A program made the position numbers and the translations under genes. The notes beneath the pieces are model-generated. The model saw only the letters and a program-made list of their open reading frames with translations, made no database searches and was not told where the DNA came from. From Verrucomicrobium sp. BvORR106 (GTDB taxonomy: Bacteria > Verrucomicrobiota > Verrucomicrobiia > Verrucomicrobiales > Verrucomicrobiaceae): a DNA stretch of 64,000 nt. Positions 1 to 8,839 of this stretch are shown here, piece after piece (the stretch's first letter is position 1; every line of letters begins with the position of its first letter). The DNA is taken from the NCBI RefSeq assembly GCF_000739655.1, contig NZ_BATR01000096.1, forward strand, positions 94,451-158,450, read 5' to 3'.

Positions 1-263
1 ACGATTCCCTGGGCAGCGTAAAGGCTGGCTTGGAGATCTGCTTTTCCTGCGAGAGTTTTCGAGTCGTGCCAGTTTTCCAAGAAGGCGTTTCGCAAACGGG
101 TGATCTCCTTACGGTCGCCCGCCTCTTTGACAAACTCGGTCTTCCGTTGGGACATGAAGGGCTTACCTTGAAAGCTTATGAGGAATTCATCCTCGGTGAG
201 CGTGCTGAAGCGAAGTCGTCTGCAACGCCCGAGGCAGAGGAGAATAGAGGGGGCGCGCGATGA
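1..263 (+). CDS. Hypothetical protein, C-terminal part (cut by window edge)
   Basis: The frame is open from the first bases of the window, so this is probably the 3' end of a longer gene rather than a short gene starting at the internal TTG at 30. Its visible part has the pattern GLEICFSCESFRV followed by GDLLTVARLFDKLGLPLG. The next gene carries the same arrangement (VVELCFTCRRYTL, then GDLLAVATTLKEAGLAIG), so the two appear to be tandem paralogues. The stop overlaps the next start as ATGA, which implies translational coupling. I recognise no family and assign no function. Confidence 0.6.
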   Translation, partial: DSLGSVKAGLEICFSCESFRVVPVFQEGVSQTGDLLTVARLFDKLGLPLGHEGLTLKAYEEFILGERAEAKSSATPEAEENRGGAR

Positions 264-1021
264 ATTTCAACGAACCGCGCAGCGCCACCGGCTTTGGCAA
301 CGTCTGGTCTCCGCTGGTTTCATTGGCTGGTGCGGCTGCGGTCTTGATCGTGGCAAGCATTCCCATCGTGCCCAAACCACTGTCCCAGCTAAGCGGTCGC
401 AATGCCTGCGTAGCGGTCTTTGGCCCCGGATCTCAGTCCACGGGGCGCTTTGTGACGGCTTCTCACGAAGATTTGGCCGATATATTCCTCCAGGAGTTGC
501 TGGCTCCAGGAAACTTCGTGATGGCCTATTCGATGCATGATCCAGTCGAGGAAAAGGGTTCCCGGTCGGACTATTCGATCCGGAACTCCAATGATGAACT
601 CAACGTCCGTGATCTGGTGAGCCGTGTGGCACATCAGGTGCGACTTCGGAATGCTGTAGCCACCAGTGTCATGAAGTCGCTGTTGGTCAGTCGGCTGGAG
701 TTGGATCCCGCAGCGTGCTTTTCTCCCCGGCAGCTAGTGGTGTTCTATGATCCTTATGGTTCGCCGGTAGGGGTCGTGGAGCTGTGCTTCACTTGCCGGA
801 GGTACACCCTCGCCCGGCCCGGGGTGCGCACGCTATTCTTTGGGAGAGGGGACCTGCTGGCTGTGGCTACCACCCTCAAGGAGGCCGGATTGGCCATTGG
901 GCAGGAAGTGCCTGATTTGGCGACTTACGCTGCGGGACTCCAGCGGAGCAGGGACAACTGGCTGAAATGGACGGATGAGGCCGCAGCTGAAGACGAGGCC
1001 AGCCATCAGCACTGGCGTTGA
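260..1021 (+). CDS. Hypothetical membrane-anchored protein, paralogue of upstream gene
   Basis: 253 residues. One hydrophobic segment near residues 16-40 could be a membrane anchor or an uncleaved signal. The rest looks soluble. The C-terminal half contains a VVELCFTC motif with two cysteines three positions apart and a GDLLAVATTLKEAG segment, both matching the preceding gene. The start is the ATG inside the ATGA overlap with the upstream stop, so the pair is probably co-transcribed. The ELCFTC/EICFSC cysteines could bind metal or form a disulfide, but that is a guess. No function is assigned. Confidence 0.65.
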   Translation: MNFNEPRSATGFGNVWSPLVSLAGAAAVLIVASIPIVPKPLSQLSGRNACVAVFGPGSQSTGRFVTASHEDLADIFLQELLAPGNFVMAYSMHDPVEEKGSRSDYSIRNSNDELNVRDLVSRVAHQVRLRNAVATSVMKSLLVSRLELDPAACFSPRQLVVFYDPYGSPVGVVELCFTCRRYTLARPGVRTLFFGRGDLLAVATTLKEAGLAIGQEVPDLATYAAGLQRSRDNWLKWTDEAAAEDEASHQHWR

Positions 1022-1207
1022 CCCGTGCCCAAGCAGCCGCCCGTGTACGTATTAGACCGTCCATCCGGACGCTTGACCGCAGAAGATATAGTGAACTTTC
1101 TGGTTGAAGGTGGATGGCATTTTATCGTCCAATCTCGCGTGCCCGGTACATCCTTATCCTGAGGCCCTTTCTCTAAAACACCCATCTTGAACCTCTTGAG
1201 CAACTCT

Positions 1208-1507
1208 ATGAAAAGAACCCAATATTCCTTGCTGGCCGCTCTCACAGTTGGCCTCGCTTCCTGCAGCAGCGGTCCCAACGCCCAGACCGGTACGGTGCTC
1301 GGCGCTCTCGGTGGCGCCGCGGCGGGCGGCATCATCGGTCACCAGAGCGGTCGCGGCCTGGAAGGTGCCGCTATCGGTGCAGGCCTCGGCGGCCTCGGCG
1401 GCAACATGATCGGCGGTGCGCAGGATCAGCGCAACTATGAGCGTCGCGAGTACTACCGCCGCGGCGGTGGCTACGGTGGATATGGTGGCGGCTACGGCGG
1501 GTACTGA
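1208..1507 (+). CDS. Small glycine-zipper lipoprotein
   Basis: About 99 residues from the ATG at 1208; an in-frame TTG at 1187 lies upstream, but the ATG gives a clean signal. The N-terminus MKRTQYSLLAALTVGLASC is a lipoprotein signal with lipobox LASC, so the mature protein would be lipidated on Cys. A glycine-zipper stretch follows (GALGGAAAGGIIGH and GAGLGGLGGNMIGG), as in OmpA-associated and SlyB-like outer membrane lipoproteins. The tail is rich in Arg, Tyr and Gly with GGYGGYGGGYGGY. Likely outer-membrane associated. A strong terminator lies 60 bases downstream, so it is probably monocistronic. Confidence 0.75.
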   Translation: MKRTQYSLLAALTVGLASCSSGPNAQTGTVLGALGGAAAGGIIGHQSGRGLEGAAIGAGLGGLGGNMIGGAQDQRNYERREYYRRGGGYGGYGGGYGGY

Positions 1508-1566
1508 GTTGCCCTCCAGGCTTTGCCGTGTCGACCTTGTGAGGTCGGAGTGCAGATGCCCTTTTG

Positions 1567-1602
1567 GTGGCCGTCCTCCCGAGGACGGCCACGTTTTGTT
1601 TA
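1567..1602 (+). terminator. Rho-independent terminator after the lipoprotein gene
   Basis: A perfect 12-bp stem (1567-1578 with 1581-1592) with a two-base CC loop is followed by GTTTTGTTT. The stem is GC-rich and directly follows the lipoprotein gene. Being symmetrical, it might also work on the other strand. Confidence 0.8.
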
Positions 1603-1701
1603 TCATTCCGGTCTAGCCCTCCATCCAGCCTGCCACTTGATGGGCAGAGGGGCGTAGGGTGGACGAATGCCGGGTGATGTGGCATCAGTTCGGGCGCAGT
1701 C

Positions 1702-2721
1702 ATGACGAGTTCCCCGGTTGAATCCCCGCCTCCATGCGATTTGCCAGCAGGGATGGCTGAGGCCGTGAATGAGACTGTGGAGGGGGTGGCAGAGGGGCAC
1801 CCGGTTCCCGTCTTCCGCCAGCTTCGTCTTTTCGCGGCGGAGAATCCCATGCGCGCTCGTTTTCCGCGCGCTTTCATGCAGACAGTCCCTCGTGAGCCCG
1901 GGGTGTACTACTTTCGTGATGTCGCGGGGAAGTTGCTCTATGTCGGCCAGTCTCATGAGCTGCGCAAACGAGTGGGAAGCTACCGTCACATTCATCCCGA
2001 TCGTCATCCGCGCCGGTTGGTGCGGCTGGTTCATCAGGTGAGGCAGATCGAGTGGGAAATATGCGAGAGTCCAGAAGCTGCCATTGAGCGCGAACGGGTG
2101 CTCTTGCTCGAACTCCGCCCGGGGTTTAATCGCGCCGGGGTGTGGAAGCCGCCGCCTTGGTGGTTGCGCGTGAGTTTGGATACCGGCGTGGAAGGGCAGG
2201 GGAATGACTTGTCGCCCCTGCTGCGGGTGGACCTCTGCACCGATGCATCGCTCATTGCCAATGCCGCTCCGGTTGCTGCTGCCATGGAAGATCTGGTCGG
2301 TGAAGGTTCAGGCAGCCCCTTGCGCGCGGAGCGCCAGAGCTTCTTACTGGGGCCATTTCCTTCCTCTTTCCGCTGGGTGCATGCCGCGATGCTGCGATGC
2401 CTGCATCGATGGTTGTTTCCAGAAATCCCGCTGCACGCCCTGCCGGCGGGGCTCATGAGGGAAAAAGCTCTGCGTCAGGTGGCGTGGGCGCTCCCAACCA
2501 CGATGACGGCAGAGGAGGTGGCCCGGCAGATCTGTGAGTGCTTCCAGGTATCCTCCGGTGACGGCGATTCCACCGCGAGTTCGCTGCTCAGTGCCTTCAC
2601 CTCGCTCGTTCACGACGACCTACCACCCATGGAGAAAGAGTTTTGGCACTCCCAGGTGGAAGCTGTGGTGAAGTTTGTGGAGAAGTTGGGCGGGCGCCCG
2701 TTAAAGGGGGAGGCTCAGTAA
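1702..2721 (+). CDS. GIY-YIG nuclease domain protein
   Basis: 339 residues. The GIY-YIG core begins near residue 64: PGVYYF (GIY motif, about 66-71), LLYVGQS (YIG motif, about 78-84) with the following Arg in ELRKR, then AIERERVLLLELRPGFN carrying the expected catalytic Glu and terminal Asn. This matches the N-terminal nuclease fold of UvrC and of the Cho/exonuclease-associated GIY-YIG domains. There is no UvrC C-terminal half, so it is not UvrC itself. The C-terminal 180 residues are not recognised. The start could be the ATG at 1702 or the in-frame ATG at 1753. The last codons (CAG TAA) are the first bases of repeat element A1. Confidence 0.75.
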   Translation: MTSSPVESPPPCDLPAGMAEAVNETVEGVAEGHPVPVFRQLRLFAAENPMRARFPRAFMQTVPREPGVYYFRDVAGKLLYVGQSHELRKRVGSYRHIHPDRHPRRLVRLVHQVRQIEWEICESPEAAIERERVLLLELRPGFNRAGVWKPPPWWLRVSLDTGVEGQGNDLSPLLRVDLCTDASLIANAAPVAAAMEDLVGEGSGSPLRAERQSFLLGPFPSSFRWVHAAMLRCLHRWLFPEIPLHALPAGLMREKALRQVAWALPTTMTAEEVARQICECFQVSSGDGDSTASSLLSAFTSLVHDDLPPMEKEFWHSQVEAVVKFVEKLGGRPLKGEAQ

Positions 2722-2860
2722 AAGAAGCGAGGGACATTCTTGTCCCGGTTCGAGCCGGGTGTCCCATAAGGAGGCCGCGGCGATGTCTGTCGGTCGGTAT
2801 TGCCTGCCGCTGGATCGTGCGATGAGTCCGGGACTGGAAAGTCCCTGCCTCCTTTTACTG
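2716..2860. repeat. Palindromic element family A, copy A1
   Basis: A 145-bp element with imperfect terminal inverted repeats of about 33 bp: the left end starts CAGTAAAAGAAGCGAGGGAC and the right end finishes CCTGCCTCCTTTTACTG. Each terminal repeat holds a small hairpin (GGGACATTCTTGTCCC on the left, GGGACTGGAAAGTCCC on the right). Related copies lie at 15204-15386 and 27660-27834, with a left-end fragment at 36150. The arrangement resembles REPIN/BIME or MITE elements. No transposase is present. Confidence 0.75.
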
Positions 2861-2926
2861 AGAGGCGCTGGGCGTACTCCTTCGCTTGACCCGTCCGCCG
2901 GGCCTGCTTAGGGAGAGCACAATCTC

Positions 2927-3853
2927 ATGAGCTCCCCCACCAGCCCATCCACCGCCCCTGCCTTTGACTCCACCATCCCTGCCATCGGCATCATCGGTGG
3001 GAGTGGTCTGTACGACATTGAAGGTCTGACGGACCGCGAGGAGATTCGCGTGAGCACGCCCTTTGGTGATCCTTCGGACGTGATCGTCACCGGCGTCCTG
3101 GCGGGGCGGCGAGTCTATTTCCTGCCCCGACACGGTCGTGGCCATCGTCTCCTGCCCACGGAACTGCCGCACCGGGCCAACATCTACGCGCTGCGCTCCC
3201 TGGGAGTGCGCTTCATCATTGCGGTCACTGCCGTGGGCAGCCTGCGTCAGGAGTATCGGCCCCGGGACATCGTCCTCCCGCATCAGTTCTTTGACCGGCT
3301 TTCCCGCCGGGATCAGCACACTTTCTTTGGTCGTGGGATCGTGGCGCATGTCGCTTTTGCAGACCCGATCAGCACCGGCTTGCGCCTGCTCCTGGCCGAG
3401 GCGGCCCGCGAGGAGGGCGCGACCGTCCACGACGGTGGCACCTACGTCTGCATGGACGGCCCTGCCTTCTCGACCCGGGCGGAGTCCAATGCGAACCGTC
3501 AGCTCGGATTTGACGTCATCGGCATGACCAACCTCCCCGAGGCCAAGCTGGCCCGTGAGGCGGAGATTGCCCTCGCCACTCTCGCGATGGTGACTGACTA
3601 CGACTGCTGGAAGATCGAGGAGGAGCCTGTCACGGCCGAGACCGTGGTGGGGCATCTGCACGCGAACGCTGCCCGGGCAAAAAACATCGTGGCCCGGGTC
3701 ATTGCCCGTATTCCCACGGTCGCCAGCTGGCCCGAGCACTCCGCGTTGAACGGTGCCATGCTTACCCCCCGCAGCTTCTGGCCCTCAGAGACCGTGTCGT
3801 CTCTGGAGGCCATTCTCAGCCCGTATCTAGGCGAAGCCGCAACCGGGGAGTAG
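2927..3853 (+). CDS. mtnP: S-methyl-5'-thioadenosine phosphorylase
   Basis: 308 residues, the usual size for the trimeric PNP/MTAP family. It cleaves methylthioadenosine with phosphate to adenine and methylthioribose-1-phosphate in methionine salvage. Visible motifs are IGIIGGSGLYDIEGL near residues 21-35 (phosphate-binding loop), LPRHGRGH near 65, the CMDGPAFSTRAES segment, and VIGMTNLPEAKLAREAEI followed by VTDYDCW, all hallmarks of MTAP. It stands alone, without other methionine-salvage genes here. The start is the ATG at 2927. The close relative purine nucleoside phosphorylase is less likely given the MTNLPEAKLAREAE motif. Confidence 0.92.
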   Translation: MSSPTSPSTAPAFDSTIPAIGIIGGSGLYDIEGLTDREEIRVSTPFGDPSDVIVTGVLAGRRVYFLPRHGRGHRLLPTELPHRANIYALRSLGVRFIIAVTAVGSLRQEYRPRDIVLPHQFFDRLSRRDQHTFFGRGIVAHVAFADPISTGLRLLLAEAAREEGATVHDGGTYVCMDGPAFSTRAESNANRQLGFDVIGMTNLPEAKLAREAEIALATLAMVTDYDCWKIEEEPVTAETVVGHLHANAARAKNIVARVIARIPTVASWPEHSALNGAMLTPRSFWPSETVSSLEAILSPYLGEAATGE

Positions 3854-3972
3854 AGCTACGTGGCCCTGACCATGCACCTCGAGCATTTTCCGCCTTTTCA
3901 ACCCGGAGGGATCGTTTACGGTGCTTAACCAATCCGCCCCCCCCATTTCACCTTAAAAGATTTTTTCATCAC

Positions 3973-4971
3973 GTGACCAAACCTCGCATGCTATTCTCCC
4001 TCTGGCTCAGTGTCATCCTCGCAGGTGGGCAAACGGGTTGCTCCGTGCTGAAGAAGGAACCGCAGGTGGTCACGCCTGCACCCATCCAGAGTCGGCCCAC
4101 GCCGCCGCCCAACACGGGAGGTGGTCTCAAACGTGGTCTGCAGAACCCGGATTTCTACCAGATCCCCAAGGTCCCGCCGCCGGGAGCCCGTTACTCGTAC
4201 TCCTCGGTGCGCGTGAACGGCCCGTACATCGCGATGACGTTTGACGATGGCCCGCACCCCACGAATACGCCGCGGCTGCTGAACATGCTGAAGGAGCGCA
4301 ACATCAAGGCGACCTTCTATGTGGTGGGGCAGCTGGCACGGGAATACCCCAACATCATCCGCCGCATCCTGGCGGAAGGGCACGAAATCGGTAACCACAC
4401 CTACTCCCACCCCATCCTCACCAAGGTGTCTGACGACCGGATCCGCAAGGAACTGGGGGATACCCACAAGGCACTGGTGGACATCGCTGGCTATCATCCC
4501 CGCACCATGCGCCCTCCTGGTGGCGGCACCAATGCCCGCCTGAAGCAGTGGTTCCATGACGAGTACGGCTACAGCACCATCATGTGGAGTGTGGATCCCA
4601 TGGACTGGAAGCGCCCGGGCGTGAGCGTCGTCACCAGCCGACTGGTGAACGGGGCCCATCCTGGTGCCATCCTCCTGGCACACGATCTGCATGCTCCTAC
4701 CATCGACGCCATGCCCAACACGCTGGATGGCCTCCTCTCCAAAGGTTACCGCTTCGTCACCGTGAGCCAGCTCATCAACATGGAAGTGGCAGCGCCCGCC
4801 GGTGGTGCTGCTGTGACCGGCAACGCGGCCCCGGCAGGCAATGCCCCGGCACCGTTGCCAGGTCTGGGCTCTCCCATGAGCGCCCCGGCCCCGTCCGCAG
4901 CTCCTGGCGTGGGGTTCCCCCAGCAGCTGCCGTCAGAGGCACCTCTGGCCCCGGCGCCTGGCGGTTTCTAA
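3973..4971 (+). CDS. Polysaccharide deacetylase (NodB domain) lipoprotein
   Basis: About 332 residues from GTG 3973, or 327 from the ATG at 3988, which gives a cleaner lipoprotein signal: MLFSLWLSVILAGGQTGC. The NodB/CE4 domain covers about residues 75-275: AMTFDDGPHP (catalytic Asp and metal Asp), HEIGNHTYSHP (metal-binding His-x3-His), RPPGGGTN, then the HDLH motif near the end. CE4 enzymes remove N-acetyl groups from peptidoglycan or chitin-like glycans, here from the cell surface. The C-terminal 50 residues are Pro/Ala-rich low complexity. The substrate cannot be told from sequence. Confidence 0.88.
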   Translation: MTKPRMLFSLWLSVILAGGQTGCSVLKKEPQVVTPAPIQSRPTPPPNTGGGLKRGLQNPDFYQIPKVPPPGARYSYSSVRVNGPYIAMTFDDGPHPTNTPRLLNMLKERNIKATFYVVGQLAREYPNIIRRILAEGHEIGNHTYSHPILTKVSDDRIRKELGDTHKALVDIAGYHPRTMRPPGGGTNARLKQWFHDEYGYSTIMWSVDPMDWKRPGVSVVTSRLVNGAHPGAILLAHDLHAPTIDAMPNTLDGLLSKGYRFVTVSQLINMEVAAPAGGAAVTGNAAPAGNAPAPLPGLGSPMSAPAPSAAPGVGFPQQLPSEAPLAPAPGGF

Positions 4972-5076
4972 GAAGTGATTTCTCCACCTTCCGCACCCTC
5001 CCGCCTCCGCTTCAGTTTTAACCTCACCCTCCCATCCCCAGAGGCCCCATGCAGAAAGGAGACGCAACGGAGCAGG

Positions 5077-6819
5077 ATGATCGGTGAGGAGTATTTCGAC
5101 CTGCGTTCCCGTCTCGGCGCCGCCCTCTATTCGCTCAAGGCCCTCGTGCCTGAGCTCGGGGCGGGGCCGGAGGAGGCGGGCATTCTGGAGAACCTGGTCA
5201 ACAGCCTCAAGGACCCCTTCGTCTTCGTGGTGGTGGGGGAGGTGAATGTGGGCAAGTCCACTTTCCTGAATGCGCTCTTCGGTACCGATCTCACGAAGAC
5301 CGGCATCGTCCCCACCACGGACAAGATTTTCTTCTTCAAGCATGGCCCGCAGCTCCGCCATGTGCCGGTGAGCCGCACGCTGGAGGAGGTGTACGCTCCG
5401 GTGGAGTTCCTCAAGGACTTCCACATTGTGGACACGCCGGGGACGAACTCGATTGAAAACGAGCATCAGGAAATAACGGAGCGCTTTGTCCCTCTGGCGG
5501 ACATGGTGATCTTCGTGTTCTCCGCGATGAACCCCTGGGGGGCCTCCACCTGGCAGTTCCTGGACAAGGTGCACCGCCAGTGGATGCGGCACGTCATCTT
5601 CGTGCTCCAGCAGGCGGATCTGCGCACTCCTGAGGAGATTGTCTCCATCCAGCAGTACATGCTGCAGCTTTGCCGTCAGCGTTTTGGGCGGGAGTTTCCC
5701 GTGTTTCCTGTCTCGGCCAAGCGCGCCTATCTGGCCCGCAGTTCCGGGCTGGACCGGGAGAAGCTCATGGAGGAGAGCGGCTATCCCCGCCTGGAGCAGC
5801 ACATCTCTGACTGCATCGGCGGCAGTGGTCCGCGCCTGGGGAAGCTGGGCAATGCCCTCCGTATCGCCCAGACCATGGTGGGCAAGCTGGCCACCCAGTC
5901 CGCCACCCGCATCGCTGCACGTGAGCGTAAGCAGGCTGGCCTGGCCACGATCGAGACGGAGCTCGCCACGCGTCAGGACCGTACGCTCACGAAGCTCAGC
6001 GCCGCCGTGGACGCTACAGAGCACGACTTCACCTGGCTGGCGGAAGAGCTGTTGAGGCACCTCGAAGTCCTCTTCGACCAGAAGCTGGCGTTTAAGTGCA
6101 CGTTCAAGGAGCGCCGCTCCGTCGTGGGCGTGGAAAAGGTCCTGCGTGACAAACTGGACGTTCCCTCCAGCCAGCGGTGGGAGCAGAGCGCTTCCATCCT
6201 GGAGGATGATCTGAATGAGGCTGCCGATCACCTCGCCCGTCACATGACGGAGGAGCTACGGGTGCAGCTCCATGAAGACCTGCGTCAGTCTCCCGCCTTC
6301 TGGAAAAAGTACAAATCCACTTTCGCCACCAACACCGGTGCTCTGGTAAACCGCGTCATCAAGGCGGTGGGTATTGAGGCGGAACTCGCCCCCGCCCTGG
6401 CGAACTCCCGCCAGATGATGATCTGGATGGTGCTCGTTGGTGTTGTTTCCGCGATCTCTGCCGGCATCTTCACCGGACTGGGCCACTGGGGCGTAGGCCT
6501 CGGGGCGCTCGGTGCCGGTTCGCTCATGGCCTGGCTTCTCTGGCTGGCCTGTGGGCGCGTCTTTGCCACCACGAGGAAGGCCGCAACTTTCAAACTCAAC
6601 GCCGCCCGCCCCGAGCTGCGCCACCAGCTTCACCTGCACACGCAGGAGGAGGTGAGGGAGCTCTACGCCGGTCTCCATCGCATCCTCGCCCCCACCCGCG
6701 AAAAGCTGTCTGATCAGCAGAAGCGCCAGACCTTCCAACACGAGAACCTCGGCAAACTGGACGTTAATTTCAAAGAACTCGACGCCAAGATGGCAGGGTT
6801 GGTGGCCCGGGGTGTTTGA
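5077..6819 (+). CDS. Dynamin-family GTPase with C-terminal membrane segments
   Basis: 580 residues from the ATG at 5077, chosen because the frame upstream to GTG 4975 looks non-coding and GGAG sits just before this ATG. The GTPase domain shows GEVNVGKS (P-loop, about 54-61), VDTPGTNS (G3, about 118-125) and a divergent G4, VLQQADL, where N/TKxD is expected. A helical region follows, then two hydrophobic stretches near residues 440-500 (MMIWMVLVGVVSAISAGIF and the next), then a short helical tail. This matches bacterial dynamin-like proteins that bind and remodel membranes. Bacterial dynamins often occur in adjacent pairs; no partner is seen here. Confidence 0.82.
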   Translation: MIGEEYFDLRSRLGAALYSLKALVPELGAGPEEAGILENLVNSLKDPFVFVVVGEVNVGKSTFLNALFGTDLTKTGIVPTTDKIFFFKHGPQLRHVPVSRTLEEVYAPVEFLKDFHIVDTPGTNSIENEHQEITERFVPLADMVIFVFSAMNPWGASTWQFLDKVHRQWMRHVIFVLQQADLRTPEEIVSIQQYMLQLCRQRFGREFPVFPVSAKRAYLARSSGLDREKLMEESGYPRLEQHISDCIGGSGPRLGKLGNALRIAQTMVGKLATQSATRIAARERKQAGLATIETELATRQDRTLTKLSAAVDATEHDFTWLAEELLRHLEVLFDQKLAFKCTFKERRSVVGVEKVLRDKLDVPSSQRWEQSASILEDDLNEAADHLARHMTEELRVQLHEDLRQSPAFWKKYKSTFATNTGALVNRVIKAVGIEAELAPALANSRQMMIWMVLVGVVSAISAGIFTGLGHWGVGLGALGAGSLMAWLLWLACGRVFATTRKAATFKLNAARPELRHQLHLHTQEEVRELYAGLHRILAPTREKLSDQQKRQTFQHENLGKLDVNFKELDAKMAGLVARGV

Positions 6820-6989
6820 GAGCGGGGGAGCGGTCGGGGAGCTATGGGGGGCTTGGGAGTGATTCGCTTCGGATTCCAGTGCGTCAGTGGGCAGTGGTCA
6901 GTGCGTCAAGGCTTTGGATGCGCCATGATGGGAGGAGGTGCTTCGGGCCTGCGGTTGTCGGAAGTTGGGTCCTTTATTTTGATTCTGCC

Positions 6990-7033
6990 CCCATCCTGTT
7001 AATCTCTTCTAAATCTTGTTAATCCTGTCTCTC
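6990..7033. repeat. Repeat family C, copy C1 (GACAGGATTAAC type)
   Basis: On the minus strand it reads GACAGGATTAACAAGATTTA and continues to AACAGGAT. It closely matches 17708-17750 on the plus strand. It overlaps the last codons and stop of the KefB-type antiporter gene, giving the C-terminus RQD. Related degenerate sequence is found at 52561-52678. Confidence 0.6.
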
Positions 7034-8791
7034 TGAGCGTCCATCTTCCCCTGATCCGCTCTCCAGTTCGTGGTAGATGCCCTCGGCATAGCGCAACATT
7101 GAGGTGGCGGCCTCAGATTCATCCTGCACGACGGCGGTGGCACCGCGATCCAGCAGGCGTCCGCGGTCGGAGGCAAAGCGACTGCGGGCAAGGATGGGCA
7201 CCTCCGCGTTGAACTCCTTCACGAGTTGAATGGCCTCGAAGGCGATGCGCGCATCAGGGAAGGTGAAGGCGACCAGGCTCGCGTCATTGAGCCGTGCTAG
7301 CTCCCAGGTCTCGCGCTGAGCAGCATCGGCATAAAGCACAGAGATGCCCTGGCGCTTCAGCGTGCGCACGGTGTCCACATTCAGCTCGATCACCAGCACC
7401 TCGATGCCGTATTTCGACAGGGACCTGTGTAGGGCCGTGCCGACGTGACCGTACCCGCACAGCACCGCATGGCCGCGCAGGGATTTGATCTTCTGCTTGT
7501 AGTCCGCATCCGCCAAGGAGGACTTCTTTGCTTTCACGTAGCCCTTGCGCTCCAGCCAGTCGGCGATGTTTGGCACCGCTCGCATCAGGGTGGGCACCAG
7601 AGCCATGGAGATGGCGCCGGAGGTGTTGAAGACCTGCACAAAGACATCATCCCACGGCATCAGTGCCTTGGACCGAGTCACGAGAATGAGTGAGAACTCT
7701 CCCGCGGAAGCCAGTGCCGCGGTGGTCATCAGGCCCGCGCGCCAGGTCAGATGCAGCGCCCGGCACGCCAGAGCGACGATGGCTGCCTTCACCACGATGA
7801 GCGCAAGCGTGAATGCCACCACTGACGGCAAGTTCTGGGAGAGAATACTCACATCAATAGTCAGGCCGATGGAGACAAAGAAAAGGGTCAGGAACAGGTC
7901 CTTGAAGGGGAGGATGTCTGCCATGACGCGGTGGCTATAGATGGATCCACTGGCCACCAGACCTGCCACAAAGGCTCCCAAGGCCGGGCTCAACCCGAGT
8001 GCGGCAGCCAGACAGGTGACGCCTGCGCAAAGCGCCACCACCATGAGGGTAAAGAGCTCCCGGCTCCGGGTGTTGGACACCGCCAGCATCACCCGCGGCA
8101 CTACGTAGCGGCCCAGCAGCCAAACCGCGACGGCGAAGATGGCGCCGTTTCCGACTGTGCCCGCCAGAGATCCCCATAGATGCGAGTCCTCCCCGCCCCC
8201 TGAGGCGGACTTGCTCAGTGCGGGCAGCAGCACCATGAAGAAGATCACCAGCAGATCCTGGAACAGGGCGATCCCCAGCGTCGCCCGACTCGCCGGACCC
8301 GCCGGGATGCCCAGACTCTGAAAGGTCTTCATACTCACCGCCGTGGAGCTCACGGCCACTGCCACGGCCGCCACCAGGGCTTGCACGACGCTGAAGTCGC
8401 ACAGTTTGAACACCGCGAAGGCCAGCAGCATCGTCAAACCGCACTGAATGCCGCCGCCGACAAAGGAGGTGTGTCGCAGGTGCTTCAACTCCGCCAGGGA
8501 GAACTCAATGCCAATGGTGAACATCAGCAGCACCACTCCCACCTCGGCGAAGCCCGACATGCTGTGGTGGAACTCCGGTCCTGCCAATTCCAGCAAGCCT
8601 GAATTCGCCGCCGCGACCCCGCACAGGAAGTACCCGATGAGCAGCGACTGCTGAAATCTCACCAGCGCAAGCGACACCAACACCAGCGAGGTGAGGAGTA
8701 GCGCCAGGATGATCAGCATGGGGGACACCCCCTCCGCGATGGCCAGCAGGCCCCCGTTCATGAGTTGAGCAAGCGAATTGAGAAACTCCAT
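7019..8791 (-). CDS. CPA2-family cation/proton antiporter with TrkA-N domain (KefB/YbaL type)
   Basis: About 590 residues from the ATG at 8791, preceded by AGGGA at good spacing; an in-frame TTG at 8812 is the alternative. Roughly 12 hydrophobic segments fill residues 20-400 (Na+/H+ exchanger fold), with LLMFTIGIEFSLAELKHLR and GIALFQDLLVIFFMVLLPAL typical of Kef/YbaL proteins. A cytoplasmic TrkA-N (RCK) domain follows: VLCGYGHVGTAL is the nucleotide-binding GxGxxG loop. Likely a K+ or Na+ efflux system in the inner membrane, gated by nucleotide. The final residues RQD and the stop lie in repeat C1. Confidence 0.9.
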   Translation of the reverse strand: MEFLNSLAQLMNGGLLAIAEGVSPMLIILALLLTSLVLVSLALVRFQQSLLIGYFLCGVAAANSGLLELAGPEFHHSMSGFAEVGVVLLMFTIGIEFSLAELKHLRHTSFVGGGIQCGLTMLLAFAVFKLCDFSVVQALVAAVAVAVSSTAVSMKTFQSLGIPAGPASRATLGIALFQDLLVIFFMVLLPALSKSASGGGEDSHLWGSLAGTVGNGAIFAVAVWLLGRYVVPRVMLAVSNTRSRELFTLMVVALCAGVTCLAAALGLSPALGAFVAGLVASGSIYSHRVMADILPFKDLFLTLFFVSIGLTIDVSILSQNLPSVVAFTLALIVVKAAIVALACRALHLTWRAGLMTTAALASAGEFSLILVTRSKALMPWDDVFVQVFNTSGAISMALVPTLMRAVPNIADWLERKGYVKAKKSSLADADYKQKIKSLRGHAVLCGYGHVGTALHRSLSKYGIEVLVIELNVDTVRTLKRQGISVLYADAAQRETWELARLNDASLVAFTFPDARIAFEAIQLVKEFNAEVPILARSRFASDRGRLLDRGATAVVQDESEAATSMLRYAEGIYHELESGSGEDGRSERQD

Positions 8792-8839
8792 GGTACGTCC
8801 CTGCACAAACAACGGAAAAGGGAGAGGCGCAAGCTGGAG

